Shown: positions 48,338 through 58,900, counted from the stretch's first letter. The stretch: 64,000 nt of DNA from DASQZK01 sp963809925 (GCA_963809925.1 CAWELH010000004.1:372001-436000), one strand, 5' to 3'. Translations and numbers: made by a program. Notes: generated from the letters alone by a model not told the origin.

Positions 48338-48799
48338 ATGATTGAAAATAAGCTGGATAAAACATTCGGACCATCGGCATCCTTTGCGGGATATTTCTTC
48401 ATCTTCGCGGGAATACTGGCAACCCTGCAGTCCCTCTTTGGCATACTTCTTATCGCTTTGGGGGTGTTTATCGGACTCTCAAGATCCGGAATTATGATTG
48501 ATCCTGAGAAGAACCTGGTAAAATATTATACGAGGATCTTCTTTTTTTTCAAACAGGGAAAATGGGAGCGTCTATCCAATTTTGAGGCACTGATTTTATT
48601 AAAAAACAGGAATGTTTACACCGCTCATAGCCGAAGTAACCGAACGGTTGAGATAAAAGGACAGGGATATTTCATCTATTTGCTTCGAACCGGGACGCAC
48701 TTAAAAATTCCGGTTATGAAGTGCAACAGCCTGGAAGAAGGAAGATCGAAAATAAATGAGTTTAGCGAAATCCTTACTATTCCTGTTTTAAGCGAATAA
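48338..48799 (+). CDS. Small membrane protein of unknown function
   Basis: A 153-residue protein. Two membrane segments near residues 13-50 (SFAGYFFIFAGILATLQSLF, GILLIALGVFIGLS) are followed by a soluble part beginning RSGIMIDPEKNLVKYYTRIF, resembling small PH-like-domain membrane proteins of Bacteroidota. No enzymatic motif. The frame runs upstream to 48233, but ATG 48338 places the membrane hairpin at the usual distance. Confidence 0.55.
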   Translation: MIENKLDKTFGPSASFAGYFFIFAGILATLQSLFGILLIALGVFIGLSRSGIMIDPEKNLVKYYTRIFFFFKQGKWERLSNFEALILLKNRNVYTAHSRSNRTVEIKGQGYFIYLLRTGTHLKIPVMKCNSLEEGRSKINEFSEILTIPVLSE

Positions 48800-49268
48800 C
48801 CTTAACTTCTCTTTTCATTCCATGATTGCAACATTCGATCAGCTTTGAACTTCCAACCATGGTAACGATGTCATACCAGGGGACGGACATTCCCTACCGT
48901 TTATTCTCACACGGGCAGGGGACTGCCCTGTGGTGTTTTTGTGTGGCACAGCCCTGGGACAGAAGGATGCCAGCTGTCACTATCATCATCACTATTATCT
49001 GCCTGAAATATTTTGAATATCGATACATAAACCTGGTGTTTCTGCTATTTGATTTCTTTTATCAATAACGGCGATTTTTCATTTTTGTGACAATTTTTGA
49101 AATAAAAAATTTGTGTGGACTCTTTTGTTTGGTGCTCTAAGAGGTTGTTTTCAAATGACAGACCATTCAACCCCCGAAAGAAACCATCCAATAGTATTGT
49201 TGTTATAGTAAATATTTCCCAAAACCCGGACATATTCAGCGTAAGGCCAACCTTAACCTATTGCAATT
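48800..49268. other. Intergenic, no supported gene
   Basis: A frame at 48826-49068 is open but has atypical composition and no family signature. Otherwise nothing is seen. Confidence 0.4.
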
Positions 49269-50027
49269 ATGATATCATCAACAAGAAAAATGGCCCTGAT
49301 CGCCGGCATTTCGCTGGTGATCATGTCGGCAACAGCTGTCCGGAAAACAACTGAATTTGAAATGATCCACATCAGGGGCGGCACCTATATTATGGGGGGT
49401 CTGGACCTTGTAAAAGACGGCGGACCGGTTGAAAATAATCCGGCTACAGGTGATGAATGCCCGCACAGCGTTGTTCTGCATGACTTTTTCATAGGGAAAT
49501 ACGAAGTTACGCAGGCCCAATGGAAAAAAATCATGGGCAACAATCCCAGCTACTTTGACGATAATGATCAAAACCCGGTTGATAATGTTTCATGGGAAGA
49601 TGTGCAACTATTTATTGAAAGACTGAACGCGAACTATTCGGAGCATTTTCGGTTACCCACAGAGCAGGAATGGGAGTTTGCCGCCAGAGGTGGTTTACAA
49701 AGCAAAGGATTCAGATATGCAGGCAGCGACGATGTGGATGAGGTTGCCTGGTGGGCAGGAAATTCGGGTGGAAAACCTCATCCCGTGGGTTCCCTGAAAC
49801 CGAATGAATTGGGAATTTATGATATGAGCGGAAATATTTGGGAGTGGTGCTCCGATTGGAAAATCCCCTATCCGTGTAACTTTCAGGGTAAAGATTTTAC
49901 ACATGTATCAAAGGTATTGCGTGGAGGGACTTTTGCGGTTGATTCCAGCAGTGTCCGTGTTCGGGATAGAAATGCCAGGGATACAAAACTACGACTGAAA
50001 ACGCTTGGTTTCAGGTTAGCAAAATAG
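49269..50027 (+). CDS. Formylglycine-generating-enzyme-like protein (SUMF1 domain)
   Basis: A 252-residue protein with a short leader. IHIRGGTYIMGG, FFIGKYEVTQAQWKKIMGNN, NPVDNVSWEDVQLFIERLNA, FRLPTEQEWEFAARGG, YDMSGNIWEWCSDW and SKVLRGGTFAVDSSSVRVRD cover the FGE-sulfatase domain in order. True formylglycine generators need two cysteines near the C-terminus; these are not evident, so it is more likely one of the many SUMF1-like proteins of other function. No sulfatase gene is in the window. Confidence 0.8.
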   Translation: MISSTRKMALIAGISLVIMSATAVRKTTEFEMIHIRGGTYIMGGLDLVKDGGPVENNPATGDECPHSVVLHDFFIGKYEVTQAQWKKIMGNNPSYFDDNDQNPVDNVSWEDVQLFIERLNANYSEHFRLPTEQEWEFAARGGLQSKGFRYAGSDDVDEVAWWAGNSGGKPHPVGSLKPNELGIYDMSGNIWEWCSDWKIPYPCNFQGKDFTHVSKVLRGGTFAVDSSSVRVRDRNARDTKLRLKTLGFRLAK

Positions 50028-50191
50028 CGTCGTGGCCCTTTATTTTACCACCGGGCATAAAATACGGTAACCATGGTACTCAACAGAATGGGTGTTCAGC
50101 CGGATGAAGGTTTATCCGGGTTTCCGGAATTGCAGCGACCCTGCTTCCCGGGAAGCAGAATATATATCGTAGCAAATAACAAACAGAAAAC

Positions 50192-51127
50192 ATGAGCAAA
50201 AAAAATGTAGTCGTAGTGGGTGCCACCGGCGCGTTGGGAAGTAAAATTGCTGAGGCTCTCATGGAACAGGGAGCCGAAGTAACGGCCATGGTCAGAGCCA
50301 CCAGCAACCGGGAAAAGCTCATCAATATGGGCGTAACGGATTTTATTACCGGTGATATGATGGATCGTAATTCATTGAAGGCGGCACTTTCCCCTTCTGC
50401 GGATCATCCGAAAGGCTTTGACGCTATAGTATCCAGTGCTGCCGGCTACACAAGACATTCGAAAGGCGACAGTACCAAAACCGATACCGTGGGTTATCGG
50501 AATCTGGCGGATGCTACGAAAGAAGCAGGCATTCCCAGGTTTGTCCTGATTTCGATCCTTGAAAGCGATAAAGCAGTGAACGTCCCTCATTTCCATAATA
50601 AATACCTTACGGAACAATACCTTTCCAACATACAGCAACCCTATATTGCCCTTCGTCCGGGTGTATTCTTTGACTTTTCTGTAGACCTTATGATAAAAAA
50701 AATAAAGCAGGGCATTGTGCCTGTATTTTTTGAAGGTGTCGATTATGGCACCATTTATACGCCCGACCTGGCCCGCTATGCTGCTATGGCGGCACTTTCC
50801 CTTCCGGATTCGGAATTGAATACATCCATTGATGTAGGATGGAGTGAACCGGTAAATAATAAAAAACTGGCTGCCGCCTTCGAAAAAGTTCTTAAGAAAC
50901 CCATGAAAGATAAGCCGGTTATACCATCAATAGTGATTAAAGTGGTGGCACCCGTTGCTGCGGCATTCAACAGCTATATTCGTGATATGTATAAAATGAT
51001 AAAGTGGGTGAAAACCGGCGTTTATGTAAGCAGGAACACACAAAGACAAAAGAAACTCTTTGGCGATTTGCCATCGATTGAAGAAGGAGTACGGAGGTTT
51101 TGCAGGGACATGGGACTTTTGACATAA
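50192..51127 (+). CDS. NmrA-like/atypical short-chain dehydrogenase family protein
   Basis: A 311-residue cytosolic protein. VVVVGATGALGSKIAEAL is the NAD(P)-binding GxxGxxG loop. GVTDFITGDMMDRNSLKAAL, YRNLADATKEAGIPRFVLIS and YIALRPGVFFDF follow the NmrA/NAD-dependent epimerase pattern. No Tyr-x-x-x-Lys catalytic pair is obvious apart from HNKYLTEQYL, so it may be a redox sensor or reductase of unknown substrate. Confidence 0.78.
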   Translation: MSKKNVVVVGATGALGSKIAEALMEQGAEVTAMVRATSNREKLINMGVTDFITGDMMDRNSLKAALSPSADHPKGFDAIVSSAAGYTRHSKGDSTKTDTVGYRNLADATKEAGIPRFVLISILESDKAVNVPHFHNKYLTEQYLSNIQQPYIALRPGVFFDFSVDLMIKKIKQGIVPVFFEGVDYGTIYTPDLARYAAMAALSLPDSELNTSIDVGWSEPVNNKKLAAAFEKVLKKPMKDKPVIPSIVIKVVAPVAAAFNSYIRDMYKMIKWVKTGVYVSRNTQRQKKLFGDLPSIEEGVRRFCRDMGLLT

Positions 51128-51129
51128 AT

Positions 51130-52750
51130 TTTCGGGGGCCAGGGGTAGCGAGGGAGTTAGGGAGTTAGCAAGATAAATGAATGTCGAATATCGAATATCG
51201 AATGTCGAATTTTGAATGGAGGAGTTTCGTAATGAAGGTTGCTCCGTAGGTAGCAAAGAGCGATAGAAAATGCAAAGCCGGTCTATTCACAGAACCGCAG
51301 AGCGGTAGCCCAACAATAGCCACGGTTTTGCCCGTGGTTAGAGGTGATTGGAAGGCCAACAATAGGCACATAGGGATTCTCATTAAATAGCCATGTTTGC
51401 TCGTAATTTAATGAATATCGAATATCGAATGTCGAATGTCGAATTTTGAATGGAAGAGTTTGGCAATATGAGAACATCCTGGCAACTCTTGGTTTTTAGG
51501 AACGGGTGGTGCGAGGGCCTTCCCCTCTCAGGGGCCAGGGGTAGAGGGGGCGGAGAGTAGCGAGGATAGCGAGGTTCGTAATAAACATGCCTCCGTAGGT
51601 GGCAGTGAACGATAGAAAATGCAAAGCCGGTCTATTCACAGAACCGCAGAGCGGTAGCCCAACAATAGCCACGGTTTTGCCCGTGGTTGGAGGTGATTGG
51701 AAGGCCAACAATAGGCACATAGGGATTCTCATTAAATAGCCATGTTTGCTCGTAATTTAATGAATATCGAATATCGAATATCGAATGTCGAATGTCGAAT
51801 GTTGAATGGAGGAGTTTGGCAATATGAGAACATCATGGTAACTGTTGGTTTTTAGGAACGGGTGGTGCGAGGGCCTTCCCCTCTCAGGGGCCAGGGGTAG
51901 AGGGGGCGGAGAGTAGCGAGGATAGCGAGGTTCGTAATAAACATGCCTCCATAGGTGGCAGAGAGCGATAGAAAATGCAAAGCCGGTCTATTCACAGAAC
52001 CGCAGAGCGGTAGCCCAACAATAGCCACGGTTTTGCCCGTGGTTGGAGGTGATTGGAAGGCCAACAATAGGCACATAGGGATTCTCATTAAATAGCCATG
52101 TTTGCTCGTAATTTAATGAATATCGAATATCGAATATCGAATGTCGAATGTCGAATGGAGGAGTTTGGCAATATGAGAACATCATGGTAACTGTTGGTTT
52201 TTAGGAACGGGTGGTGCGAGGGCCTTCCCCTCTCAGGGGCCAGGGGTAGAGGGGGCGGAGAGTAGCGAGGATAGCGAGGTTCGTAATAAACATGCCTCCA
52301 TAGGTGGCAAAGAGCGATAGAAAATGCAAAGCCGGTCTATTCGCAGAACCGCAGAGCGGTAGCCCAACAATAGCCACGGTTTTGCCCGTGGTTGGAGGTG
52401 ATTGGAAGGCCAACAATAGGCACATAGGGATTCTCATTAAATAGCCATGTTTGCTCGTAATTTAATGAATATCGAATATCGAATATCGAATGTCGAATTT
52501 TGAATGGAAGAGTTTGGCAATATGAGAACATCCTGGCAACTCTTGGTTTTTAGGAACGGGTGGTGCGAGGGCCTTCCCCTCTCAGGGGCCAGGGGTAGAG
52601 GGGGCGGAGAGTAGCGAGGATAGCGAGGTTCGTAATAAACATGCCTCCATAGGTGGCAGTGAACGATAGAAAATGCAAAGCCGTTCTATTCACAGAACCG
52701 CAGAGCGGTAGCCCAACAATAGCCACGGTTTTGCCCGTGGTTGGAGGTGC
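51130..52750. repeat. Tandem array of a 349-356 bp intergenic repeat, about 4.5 copies
   Basis: The landmark CAACAATAGCCACGGTTTTG recurs at 51311, 51660, 52016, 52365 and 52714, giving periods of 349, 356, 349 and 349. Copies are nearly identical. The 7-bp difference is one more or less of a heptamer (TCGAATA/TCGAATG) that is itself tandem within each unit. Each unit also has a CCACGG/CCGTGG hairpin. Open frames within it are repeated by-products. It ends 30 bases before a methyltransferase gene. Confidence 0.9.
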
Positions 52751-52780
52751 GATAAAGGCTATTTTAAACTGATAAGCAAA

Positions 52781-53374
52781 ATGAAAGAAAAAAATTACTT
52801 AAAATGGGAAGAGGTCTATGCAGAACGTCCTGCTGAGGAGATGCCCTGGTATTATCCGACGCTCGACCCGGACCTTGAAAAAGCGTTGAAAGATTTAAAC
52901 ATTAATTCCGGTTCTTTTTTGGATTTAGGCACCGGCCCGGGAACGCAAGCGGCTGAACTGGCAAAAAGGGGCTTCGACGTTACGGGAACGGATATATCCA
53001 AAACCGCCATTAATAAAGCTTCCAGGCTTTGGGATCATATTCGGTTCATTCAGGACGACATCCTTCAATCCAAACTGAAACAGCAATTCGACTATGTTTT
53101 CGACAGGGGATGCTTTCATGTTATGAGTGAGGACGAACGGCCCATGTATTTGAAAACGGTCACACAACTGTTAAAGCCAAAAGGTCTGCTATTCTTAAAG
53201 TGTTTTAGTGACAGGGAACCGGAAACAGGAAGTGGTCCGCACCGCATCTCAAAAAAGATGATAGAACAAATATTCTCTGAGTACTTTGAGATCAGAAACA
53301 TTTTTGACACCGAAATTCTGGGAGCATTGCCACATGCACCTAAGGCACTCTTTGTAATCATGAGAAAAAAGTAG
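52781..53374 (+). CDS. Class I SAM-dependent methyltransferase (TehB/thiopurine-type)
   Basis: A 197-residue cytosolic protein. PWYYPTLDPDLEKAL is followed by GSFLDLGTGPGTQAAELAKR (SAM motif I), VTGTDISKTAINKAS (motif II), FDYVFDRGCFHVMSED and LLKPKGLLFLKCFSDREPE. Small methyltransferases of this type act on tellurite, thiols or other small nucleophiles; the substrate is unclear. It is directly downstream of the tandem array, whose last unit must contain its promoter. Confidence 0.8.
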   Translation: MKEKNYLKWEEVYAERPAEEMPWYYPTLDPDLEKALKDLNINSGSFLDLGTGPGTQAAELAKRGFDVTGTDISKTAINKASRLWDHIRFIQDDILQSKLKQQFDYVFDRGCFHVMSEDERPMYLKTVTQLLKPKGLLFLKCFSDREPETGSGPHRISKKMIEQIFSEYFEIRNIFDTEILGALPHAPKALFVIMRKK

Positions 53375-53669
53375 GCCTTGTTGTTCAGTCTCATGCTAAT
53401 ATCCCAAATCTTCATTCGGTAGTTCGCTCTTTTTGACGATCGTTATCAAATAAAATAAAGGCGGGCTTCCAAGGTTAACTTTTGCAGGAACAGCATCGAT
53501 GATATCCATTTCAGGATAGGGCCCGATTCGAAAAAATAGCGGGTTCAGGGATGGCATTGGCAACAGCTAAATCCACCTCTTTTTAAATTATTTTTAAAAA
53601 TAAGGTAGGGTAAGATCACTTTCGACAGGATATAGTACAGAATCATGTCAAATCTTTAAATAGAAAATT

Positions 53670-54644
53670 ATGAAAAAGAATATCCTGAAAACTATTGTCC
53701 TTTCAGCCATTGTGCTGAGTTCCTGTCAGAAAGGAGATGAAATCACATCCACGGTACCGGATGCCACGGGGGTTCTGAAATCAGCCCAGATCGCTGTGAA
53801 TGATGTAGCTGTCGAAACTGCGCTGGAGGAATTAAATTACGATGCCGATTTCTTTTCGGAATCAACAAAGCTCCTTCGTCAGCTTGCCCACCTGCGTGGT
53901 GGCCGGCATTTGCTTGCAGGCATTCACTGCGACAGGTATATGGATGGAAAGTTCCCGGATGTTTCTGTCGACACCTCCGATACCGAAACCGGTTTTCCCA
54001 TAACCATTACCATCGATTATGGCGACAGCACCGTACTCCATCATGGAACGGTAGTCAGCGGAATGGTAATGATCGAATTATCGGCTCCGAGAAATGTTGA
54101 CGGTGCTACCCGGACCATCACTTATTCCGATTGTCTGATCGATTCGATTCGGATCAACGGTACCAGTACCGAGGTCTTTGAGGGCGACAATGTCAATATG
54201 CGTCAGTTTACCAACACGATGGATGTTGTCTTTGTACTTGCCGATACGATGACACTCGAACGTACCGGAACCCAGATCAGGGCATGGATCAGCGGGCTGA
54301 ATACACCGCTGGAACATATGGATGATACCATACAGATCACCGGCTCCGATGAGATCAGCAACTCAAACGGCAGCAACTGGACAAGGACGGTCACGGAACC
54401 GCTGATAAAGACCGGGACCTGCAGGCATTTTGTTTCTGGTATCATACAGTTTACGATGAACGGCGATGTGTTCGGTGAACTTAACTACGGTGACGGGGAG
54501 TGCGACAATCTTGCCGTCCTAACCGCTAATGGGGAAGAAATCGATATTGAATTGCAATATTGTGTACCCAGAGCTAATATTAGAAACCGTTACCGACATC
54601 ATGGACGTAATGGTAATGGTAATGGCAATGGTTATGGTCAATAA
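53670..54644 (+). CDS. Lipoprotein of unknown function
   Basis: A 324-residue protein. The signal ends IVLSSCQKGDE, a lipobox with cysteine at residue 19. The body is beta-rich with many threonine and aspartate residues (FPITITIDYGDSTVLHHGTV, GATRTITYSDCLIDSIRING) and cysteines at several places. The C-terminus is a low-complexity NGNGNGNGYGQ tail after a basic stretch. I recognise no domain. It precedes a strong hairpin and the second sigma-factor cassette. Confidence 0.6.
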   Translation: MKKNILKTIVLSAIVLSSCQKGDEITSTVPDATGVLKSAQIAVNDVAVETALEELNYDADFFSESTKLLRQLAHLRGGRHLLAGIHCDRYMDGKFPDVSVDTSDTETGFPITITIDYGDSTVLHHGTVVSGMVMIELSAPRNVDGATRTITYSDCLIDSIRINGTSTEVFEGDNVNMRQFTNTMDVVFVLADTMTLERTGTQIRAWISGLNTPLEHMDDTIQITGSDEISNSNGSNWTRTVTEPLIKTGTCRHFVSGIIQFTMNGDVFGELNYGDGECDNLAVLTANGEEIDIELQYCVPRANIRNRYRHHGRNGNGNGNGYGQ

Positions 54645-54685
54645 GAAATGTGGGGAGGATTTGTGGACCATGTGATAACAAGACG

Positions 54686-54727
54686 CATTGTTGTAAGGGC
54701 GAAAAATTTTTCACCCTTACGACAATG
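54686..54727. repeat. Long hairpin, terminator or MITE-like element
   Basis: Arms of 21 bases match at 19 positions (CATTGTTGTAAGGGCGAAAA paired with TTTTCACCCTTACGACAATG). There is an A5/T5 centre and no loop. It may end the lipoprotein transcript. The GTAAGGGCGAAAAATTTTTC core resembles dispersed miniature palindromes. Confidence 0.55.
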
Positions 54728-54797
54728 TGCCTTCCTTCCACATCCACACCTCATCTTTCCCTCATAGTTATTAATTTTCATTTATCTTTGATGATGA

Positions 54798-55298
54798 GTG
54801 AAAATATTCCGTATGGTCAGCCAGCAGCAGTTTAAACTTTTATTCGATACATATTTTGATGATGTAAGACGATACGTTTTATATTTATCGGGGAATGAAG
54901 AGGTTGCCGTAGATATTGCCCAGGATACCTTTTTACGGATCTGGGAAAAACAGATGGACCTGGATCCGGAGAGAGTAAAAGGATTATTCTTTAAGATTGC
55001 CAGGGACATGTACCTCGTAAAATTTAAAAGAGAAAAACTGGCGTTTCAGTTTTTCAATACCTTCATACCTGCAGAAAATACAATTTCCCCGGAAAATGAA
55101 CTGAACTATAAAGAACTGAAATTTGCGTATGAAGCAGCTTTAAAATCAATGCCGGAAAATCACAGGGTCGTATTTTTATTGAGCCGGATCGATGAACTTA
55201 AATACAGAGAAATCGCCGAAAGACTGGGCCTTAGCATAAAGGCCGTTGAAAAAAGAATGAATCGGGCGCTTTCGCACATGAAAAAATGTTTACTATAG
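54798..55298 (+). CDS. FecI-type ECF sigma factor (second cassette)
   Basis: A 166-residue protein with region 2 (FKLLFDTYFDDVRRYVLYLS, AVDIAQDTFLRIWEKQ) and region 4 (MPENHRVVFLLSRIDELKYR, EIAERLGLSIKAVEKRMNRA). ATG 54813 (MVSQQQ) is a better start by family length; 54798 is upstream and in frame. It heads a sigma, FecR, TonB-receptor series, like that at 9861 but without SusD. Confidence 0.85.
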   Translation: MKIFRMVSQQQFKLLFDTYFDDVRRYVLYLSGNEEVAVDIAQDTFLRIWEKQMDLDPERVKGLFFKIARDMYLVKFKREKLAFQFFNTFIPAENTISPENELNYKELKFAYEAALKSMPENHRVVFLLSRIDELKYREIAERLGLSIKAVEKRMNRALSHMKKCLL

Positions 55299-55338
55299 TG
55301 AGTATTCTTCCCTGAAAGCACCGGTAAAAGAAGAGAAA

Positions 55339-56211
55339 ATGGATGAGTCAAATAAATATAAAAACCTAAGTTCGTCACAACCTGATGGTGATTCGTTTTT
55401 CTCCGGTGGTGAGTTTAAATGGAAGAAAAGCCGGGAAGAAGTATGGAAGGAACTGGAAGCGAAAATGCAACCCGCTCCGCCGGTCCGTACTATCCGGTTA
55501 AACTTCACCAGGTTGTCGGTAGCCGCCAGTTTCCTGCTGATCCTTGGACTCACTGCTTTTATGCGATATTATACCCTCAGTGTTTCAACGGAATCGCTCG
55601 TCCATCGCATCGTTGATCTGCCCGATGGTTCCACGGTCGAATTAAATGCAAATTCAAAGCTCACGTATTATCCCCACTGGTGGCGGATTCACAGGATTCT
55701 TTCCCTTGAAGGGGAAGCATTTTTTGACGTTGAAAAAGGAAGAAAATTCACGGTAAATTCCGCACAGGGAAAAATTGAAGTACTTGGAACGAGCTTTAAC
55801 GTTTTTGCTCAGCATGATATACTGAAAGTTACATGCATAACCGGGAAAGTCCGGGTGGTTTCCGGATCGAAAGTAAATGAGGAAGTGGTCATTAGTCCAA
55901 ATACAACCGCTGAACTGAAAACCAACAGGAATATTAATGTAAAGGAAGAGGCGGATACGTTTCAGGATGTCGCATGGCGAAAAGGTACCTTCTATTTTAC
56001 GGCTTCCCCGGTACAGGATGTATTTTCGCAGTTCGAGCAGCAATACGGTGTTTCCATTGATTTGGATTTCGACAGCAGTCTGATTTATACAGGAAATTTC
56101 AGGATCGAAAGCAACGTTGAAACAGTGCTGGGGTATGTATGTCCGGCCCTGGGGCTGACCTTTGAGCAAGAATCACCCGGTAAGTATTTGATCGTTAAGG
56201 ATGATGAATAA
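55339..56211 (+). CDS. FecR-family anti-sigma factor (second cassette)
   Basis: A 290-residue protein. One membrane segment near residues 60-77 (RLSVAASFLLILGLTAFM), then the FecR domain: VDLPDGSTVELNANSKLTYY, LSLEGEAFFDVEKGRKFTVN, IEVLGTSFNVFAQHDILKVT and AWRKGTFYFTASPVQDVFSQ. It would control the sigma factor encoded 40 bases upstream in response to the receptor downstream, whose gene it overlaps by 11 bases. Confidence 0.87.
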   Translation: MDESNKYKNLSSSQPDGDSFFSGGEFKWKKSREEVWKELEAKMQPAPPVRTIRLNFTRLSVAASFLLILGLTAFMRYYTLSVSTESLVHRIVDLPDGSTVELNANSKLTYYPHWWRIHRILSLEGEAFFDVEKGRKFTVNSAQGKIEVLGTSFNVFAQHDILKVTCITGKVRVVSGSKVNEEVVISPNTTAELKTNRNINVKEEADTFQDVAWRKGTFYFTASPVQDVFSQFEQQYGVSIDLDFDSSLIYTGNFRIESNVETVLGYVCPALGLTFEQESPGKYLIVKDDE

Positions 56212-58900
56212 AAAGGAGGAAATAAATCCTTCTCCGCATTTATCCCGCCGGAGGAAAAGCATTTCCCGGTTGGCGGGACTTTTGATCCGGAGCACTGACG
56301 CAGGTATTCAGACTGGTGTCAGTATCGTTTTTTTTACACTGCTCTGTCTTTTCCTCAGCAACCATGCCAGCGCACAATCCGGGGAGATTAAACTTGATGC
56401 TGTCAATCAACCTCTCAACTCGCTGCTGCTGCAATTACGGGATCAGAACGATCTTCAGCTTTCGTACAATGATCGTGAATTATCGAAATATAACGTTACG
56501 GTACATGAAACTTTCCGGAGCACAGATGAAGCACTGAATTACATCATCCGTGATCTGCCTTTCCGTCTGAAAATATCGGGCGGTGTGTATATCATCGTCC
56601 CTGACCGGAAAAAGTTAAAGGAGGACTATTTCAGTATCTCCGGACAAATCGTGGAGTCGGGGACGATGGAGCCCCTGCCTTTTTCACAGATTCAGATCGA
56701 TCACCGGGAAATTGAAACGGATGAGACCGGGAATTTCAGTTACACGGCGCCGGCAGACAGCCTGGTCCATATCCGGATATCGCATCCCGGCTATTTCATT
56801 TTCGATACCACACTGAATGTGGGCATGGATCAGAGATTTGCCCTGTTGTCTCCATACAAGGGCAGAGCAGCTATTACCGATGATGATGGTGTAATAGAGA
56901 GGTCTTCACAGATCGGGGAAAAGGCCGGAAATATGAAGGTAAATGCAAATATCGCCCGCTATCTTCCAGGTCAGGGTGACAACTCCGTATTCAATCTTCT
57001 TAAACTTATGCCAGGTATACAAGCCGCCGGAGAACAAACCACCGATTTGTCCATCTGGGGATCCACACTGGGACAGAGCATGGTCACCTTTGATGAATTC
57101 ACCCTGTTCGGTATGAAAAATTATAATGACAACATCAGTGTCGTAAACCCGCTGATGGTTAAAAATATGGAGATTTTTAAAGGCGGCTTCGAGGCAAAAT
57201 ACGGGAACAGGGTCGGCGGATTCGTGAACATAAACGGGAAGAACGGAAGTTTGCAGAAACCGGCCTTTACTATCAACGTGAACCCGACCACCCTGAACGG
57301 AATGGCGGAAATCCCTCTGTTTAAACGCTCTTCACTGATCATTGCTGGCCGTCAGACGTATTACAATCTCTATGATCTGAACGATTTTAATATATATGCG
57401 CCTACCCGTCCGGTGGCAAGAGTTGGCCGCGGCCGGGATGCGGAACAACCCGACATAAATATTTACCCGGAGAACTACCGTTTCGCAGACCTGAATCTAA
57501 AATATACCTTTAATTTTAAGAATAAGGACCTATTTTTCATTAGCGCATACCAGGGCGGTGATCATTTCAAATTGTCGGCAGATGCCGATATGACGAGGAC
57601 ATTGCGGGGCGGTGCTGAAATCCCTTTCAATATTCAGCTCGATAATACGGAAAACAACAGTCAGCGGGGGATCTCCGCCTTCTATAGTAAAAACTGGGGT
57701 GAACGTAACAATTCAAAGATCATCGTGACCCATTCCGACATTTCAACAACCATCAATGATGAAATTCATGCAGAGAATCTTAGAAACGGGGATGTGTATA
57801 TACGGAAGGCCGGTGCAATAACCAATACGGGAGAAGAGAATGCGATCCGGTCGGAAAATATCCTTACGCTGAGCAATGGACACCAGGTGGAATTCGGAGC
57901 GATGATGAGAAGTAACAGCACACTCATCCAAAATACCACAAGTTTCAGCAACGATACCCTGATCAATGAAAATGACCGTACGCTGAACAACCGCGGCATC
58001 CTGTATGTGCAGGATGAACTTCCGGTAACAAAAGATCTTACACTACGGAGCGGGATACGCTTTGTGATGTCAGCGTTAAACGGCGTTTACGCTGAGCCCC
58101 GCCTCAGTGCTACATGGAAAATGGGTGAGAACTTCAGGCTCAACGGTGCATGGGGACTGTATAATCAGTTTATTTTCAAGATGGAGAATATCGATCGTTA
58201 CAATAGCATTACGTACCTGTGGGTTACCAGCAACGAGACGACTAAGGTTCCCCATGCCAATCACTTTGTGGGCGGGGTGAATTATTTTAAAAACGATTTC
58301 ACCGTAAATGTTGATGTATACTACAAGACCATCGACAATCTCTCAAGAAATGTTTTTATCAGAAATCCGGGAAATGGTGCTCAGGGCGGTGATTATGCCG
58401 TTTACAGCGGGGATGCAAAAATCCTGGGCACCGATATTTATTTCAGGAAAGACATTGGAAAGAATGCCGTATGGGCTTCCTATACATTAAGCAAAACAGA
58501 AGATCGCTTTGCACCCCCGGGTAGTTCTTTACCAGCCTACCAGGCGGCTCCGAACGACCAGAGGCATGAATTTAAGGTCGCAGCGCTGTACAATATTGGA
58601 AAGTTCTGTCTGTCGGGAAATTTTGTGTACGGTTCCGGGATTGAAGCGATCAGGAAAATTTATGCCGAAGAATCCGGCAATATCAGTTATAACCGGCTGG
58701 ATCTGGGCCTGACCTATAAATTCAACAGGAGAAAATTCTACGGTGAAACCGGTGTTTCCATCCTTAATGTGTTTGATCACCGGAACCTCACCCAAAGCAA
58801 CCTGAAGAGCATCAGCGTCACCGACCAGCTTGATAGAATCCGGATCAATACAGAAGCCGTGCCGTTTACTCCCGTCCTGTTTTTGAGGGTGTCATTTTGA
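56201..58900 (+). CDS. TonB-dependent receptor with STN domain
   Basis: An 899-residue protein. Leader SIVFFTLLCLFLSNHASAQS, STN domain (about 60-130: NSLLLQLRDQNDLQLSYNDR), a carboxypeptidase-regulatory-like domain (about 140-215: SGTMEPLPFSQIQIDHREIE), a plug (MVTFDEFTLFGMKNYNDNIS, FKGGFEAKYGNRVGGFVNIN) and a barrel ending FTPVLFLRVSF. At this length it is a classical receptor and not a SusC type. No SusD follows. With FecIR upstream it probably senses and imports a small ligand such as a metal complex (inference). The start overlaps fecR. Confidence 0.88.
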   Translation: MMNKKEEINPSPHLSRRRKSISRLAGLLIRSTDAGIQTGVSIVFFTLLCLFLSNHASAQSGEIKLDAVNQPLNSLLLQLRDQNDLQLSYNDRELSKYNVTVHETFRSTDEALNYIIRDLPFRLKISGGVYIIVPDRKKLKEDYFSISGQIVESGTMEPLPFSQIQIDHREIETDETGNFSYTAPADSLVHIRISHPGYFIFDTTLNVGMDQRFALLSPYKGRAAITDDDGVIERSSQIGEKAGNMKVNANIARYLPGQGDNSVFNLLKLMPGIQAAGEQTTDLSIWGSTLGQSMVTFDEFTLFGMKNYNDNISVVNPLMVKNMEIFKGGFEAKYGNRVGGFVNINGKNGSLQKPAFTINVNPTTLNGMAEIPLFKRSSLIIAGRQTYYNLYDLNDFNIYAPTRPVARVGRGRDAEQPDINIYPENYRFADLNLKYTFNFKNKDLFFISAYQGGDHFKLSADADMTRTLRGGAEIPFNIQLDNTENNSQRGISAFYSKNWGERNNSKIIVTHSDISTTINDEIHAENLRNGDVYIRKAGAITNTGEENAIRSENILTLSNGHQVEFGAMMRSNSTLIQNTTSFSNDTLINENDRTLNNRGILYVQDELPVTKDLTLRSGIRFVMSALNGVYAEPRLSATWKMGENFRLNGAWGLYNQFIFKMENIDRYNSITYLWVTSNETTKVPHANHFVGGVNYFKNDFTVNVDVYYKTIDNLSRNVFIRNPGNGAQGGDYAVYSGDAKILGTDIYFRKDIGKNAVWASYTLSKTEDRFAPPGSSLPAYQAAPNDQRHEFKVAALYNIGKFCLSGNFVYGSGIEAIRKIYAEESGNISYNRLDLGLTYKFNRRKFYGETGVSILNVFDHRNLTQSNLKSISVTDQLDRIRINTEAVPFTPVLFLRVSF

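Noticed and set aside
48826..49068. 80-residue plus-strand frame
   Set aside because: No signal peptide or family pattern, and atypical composition for the neighbourhood.
51165..52531. Minus-strand frames of 64-78 residues repeated several times
   Set aside because: They arise from the tandem repeat unit; their copies are identical at DNA level and their ends shift with heptamer number.
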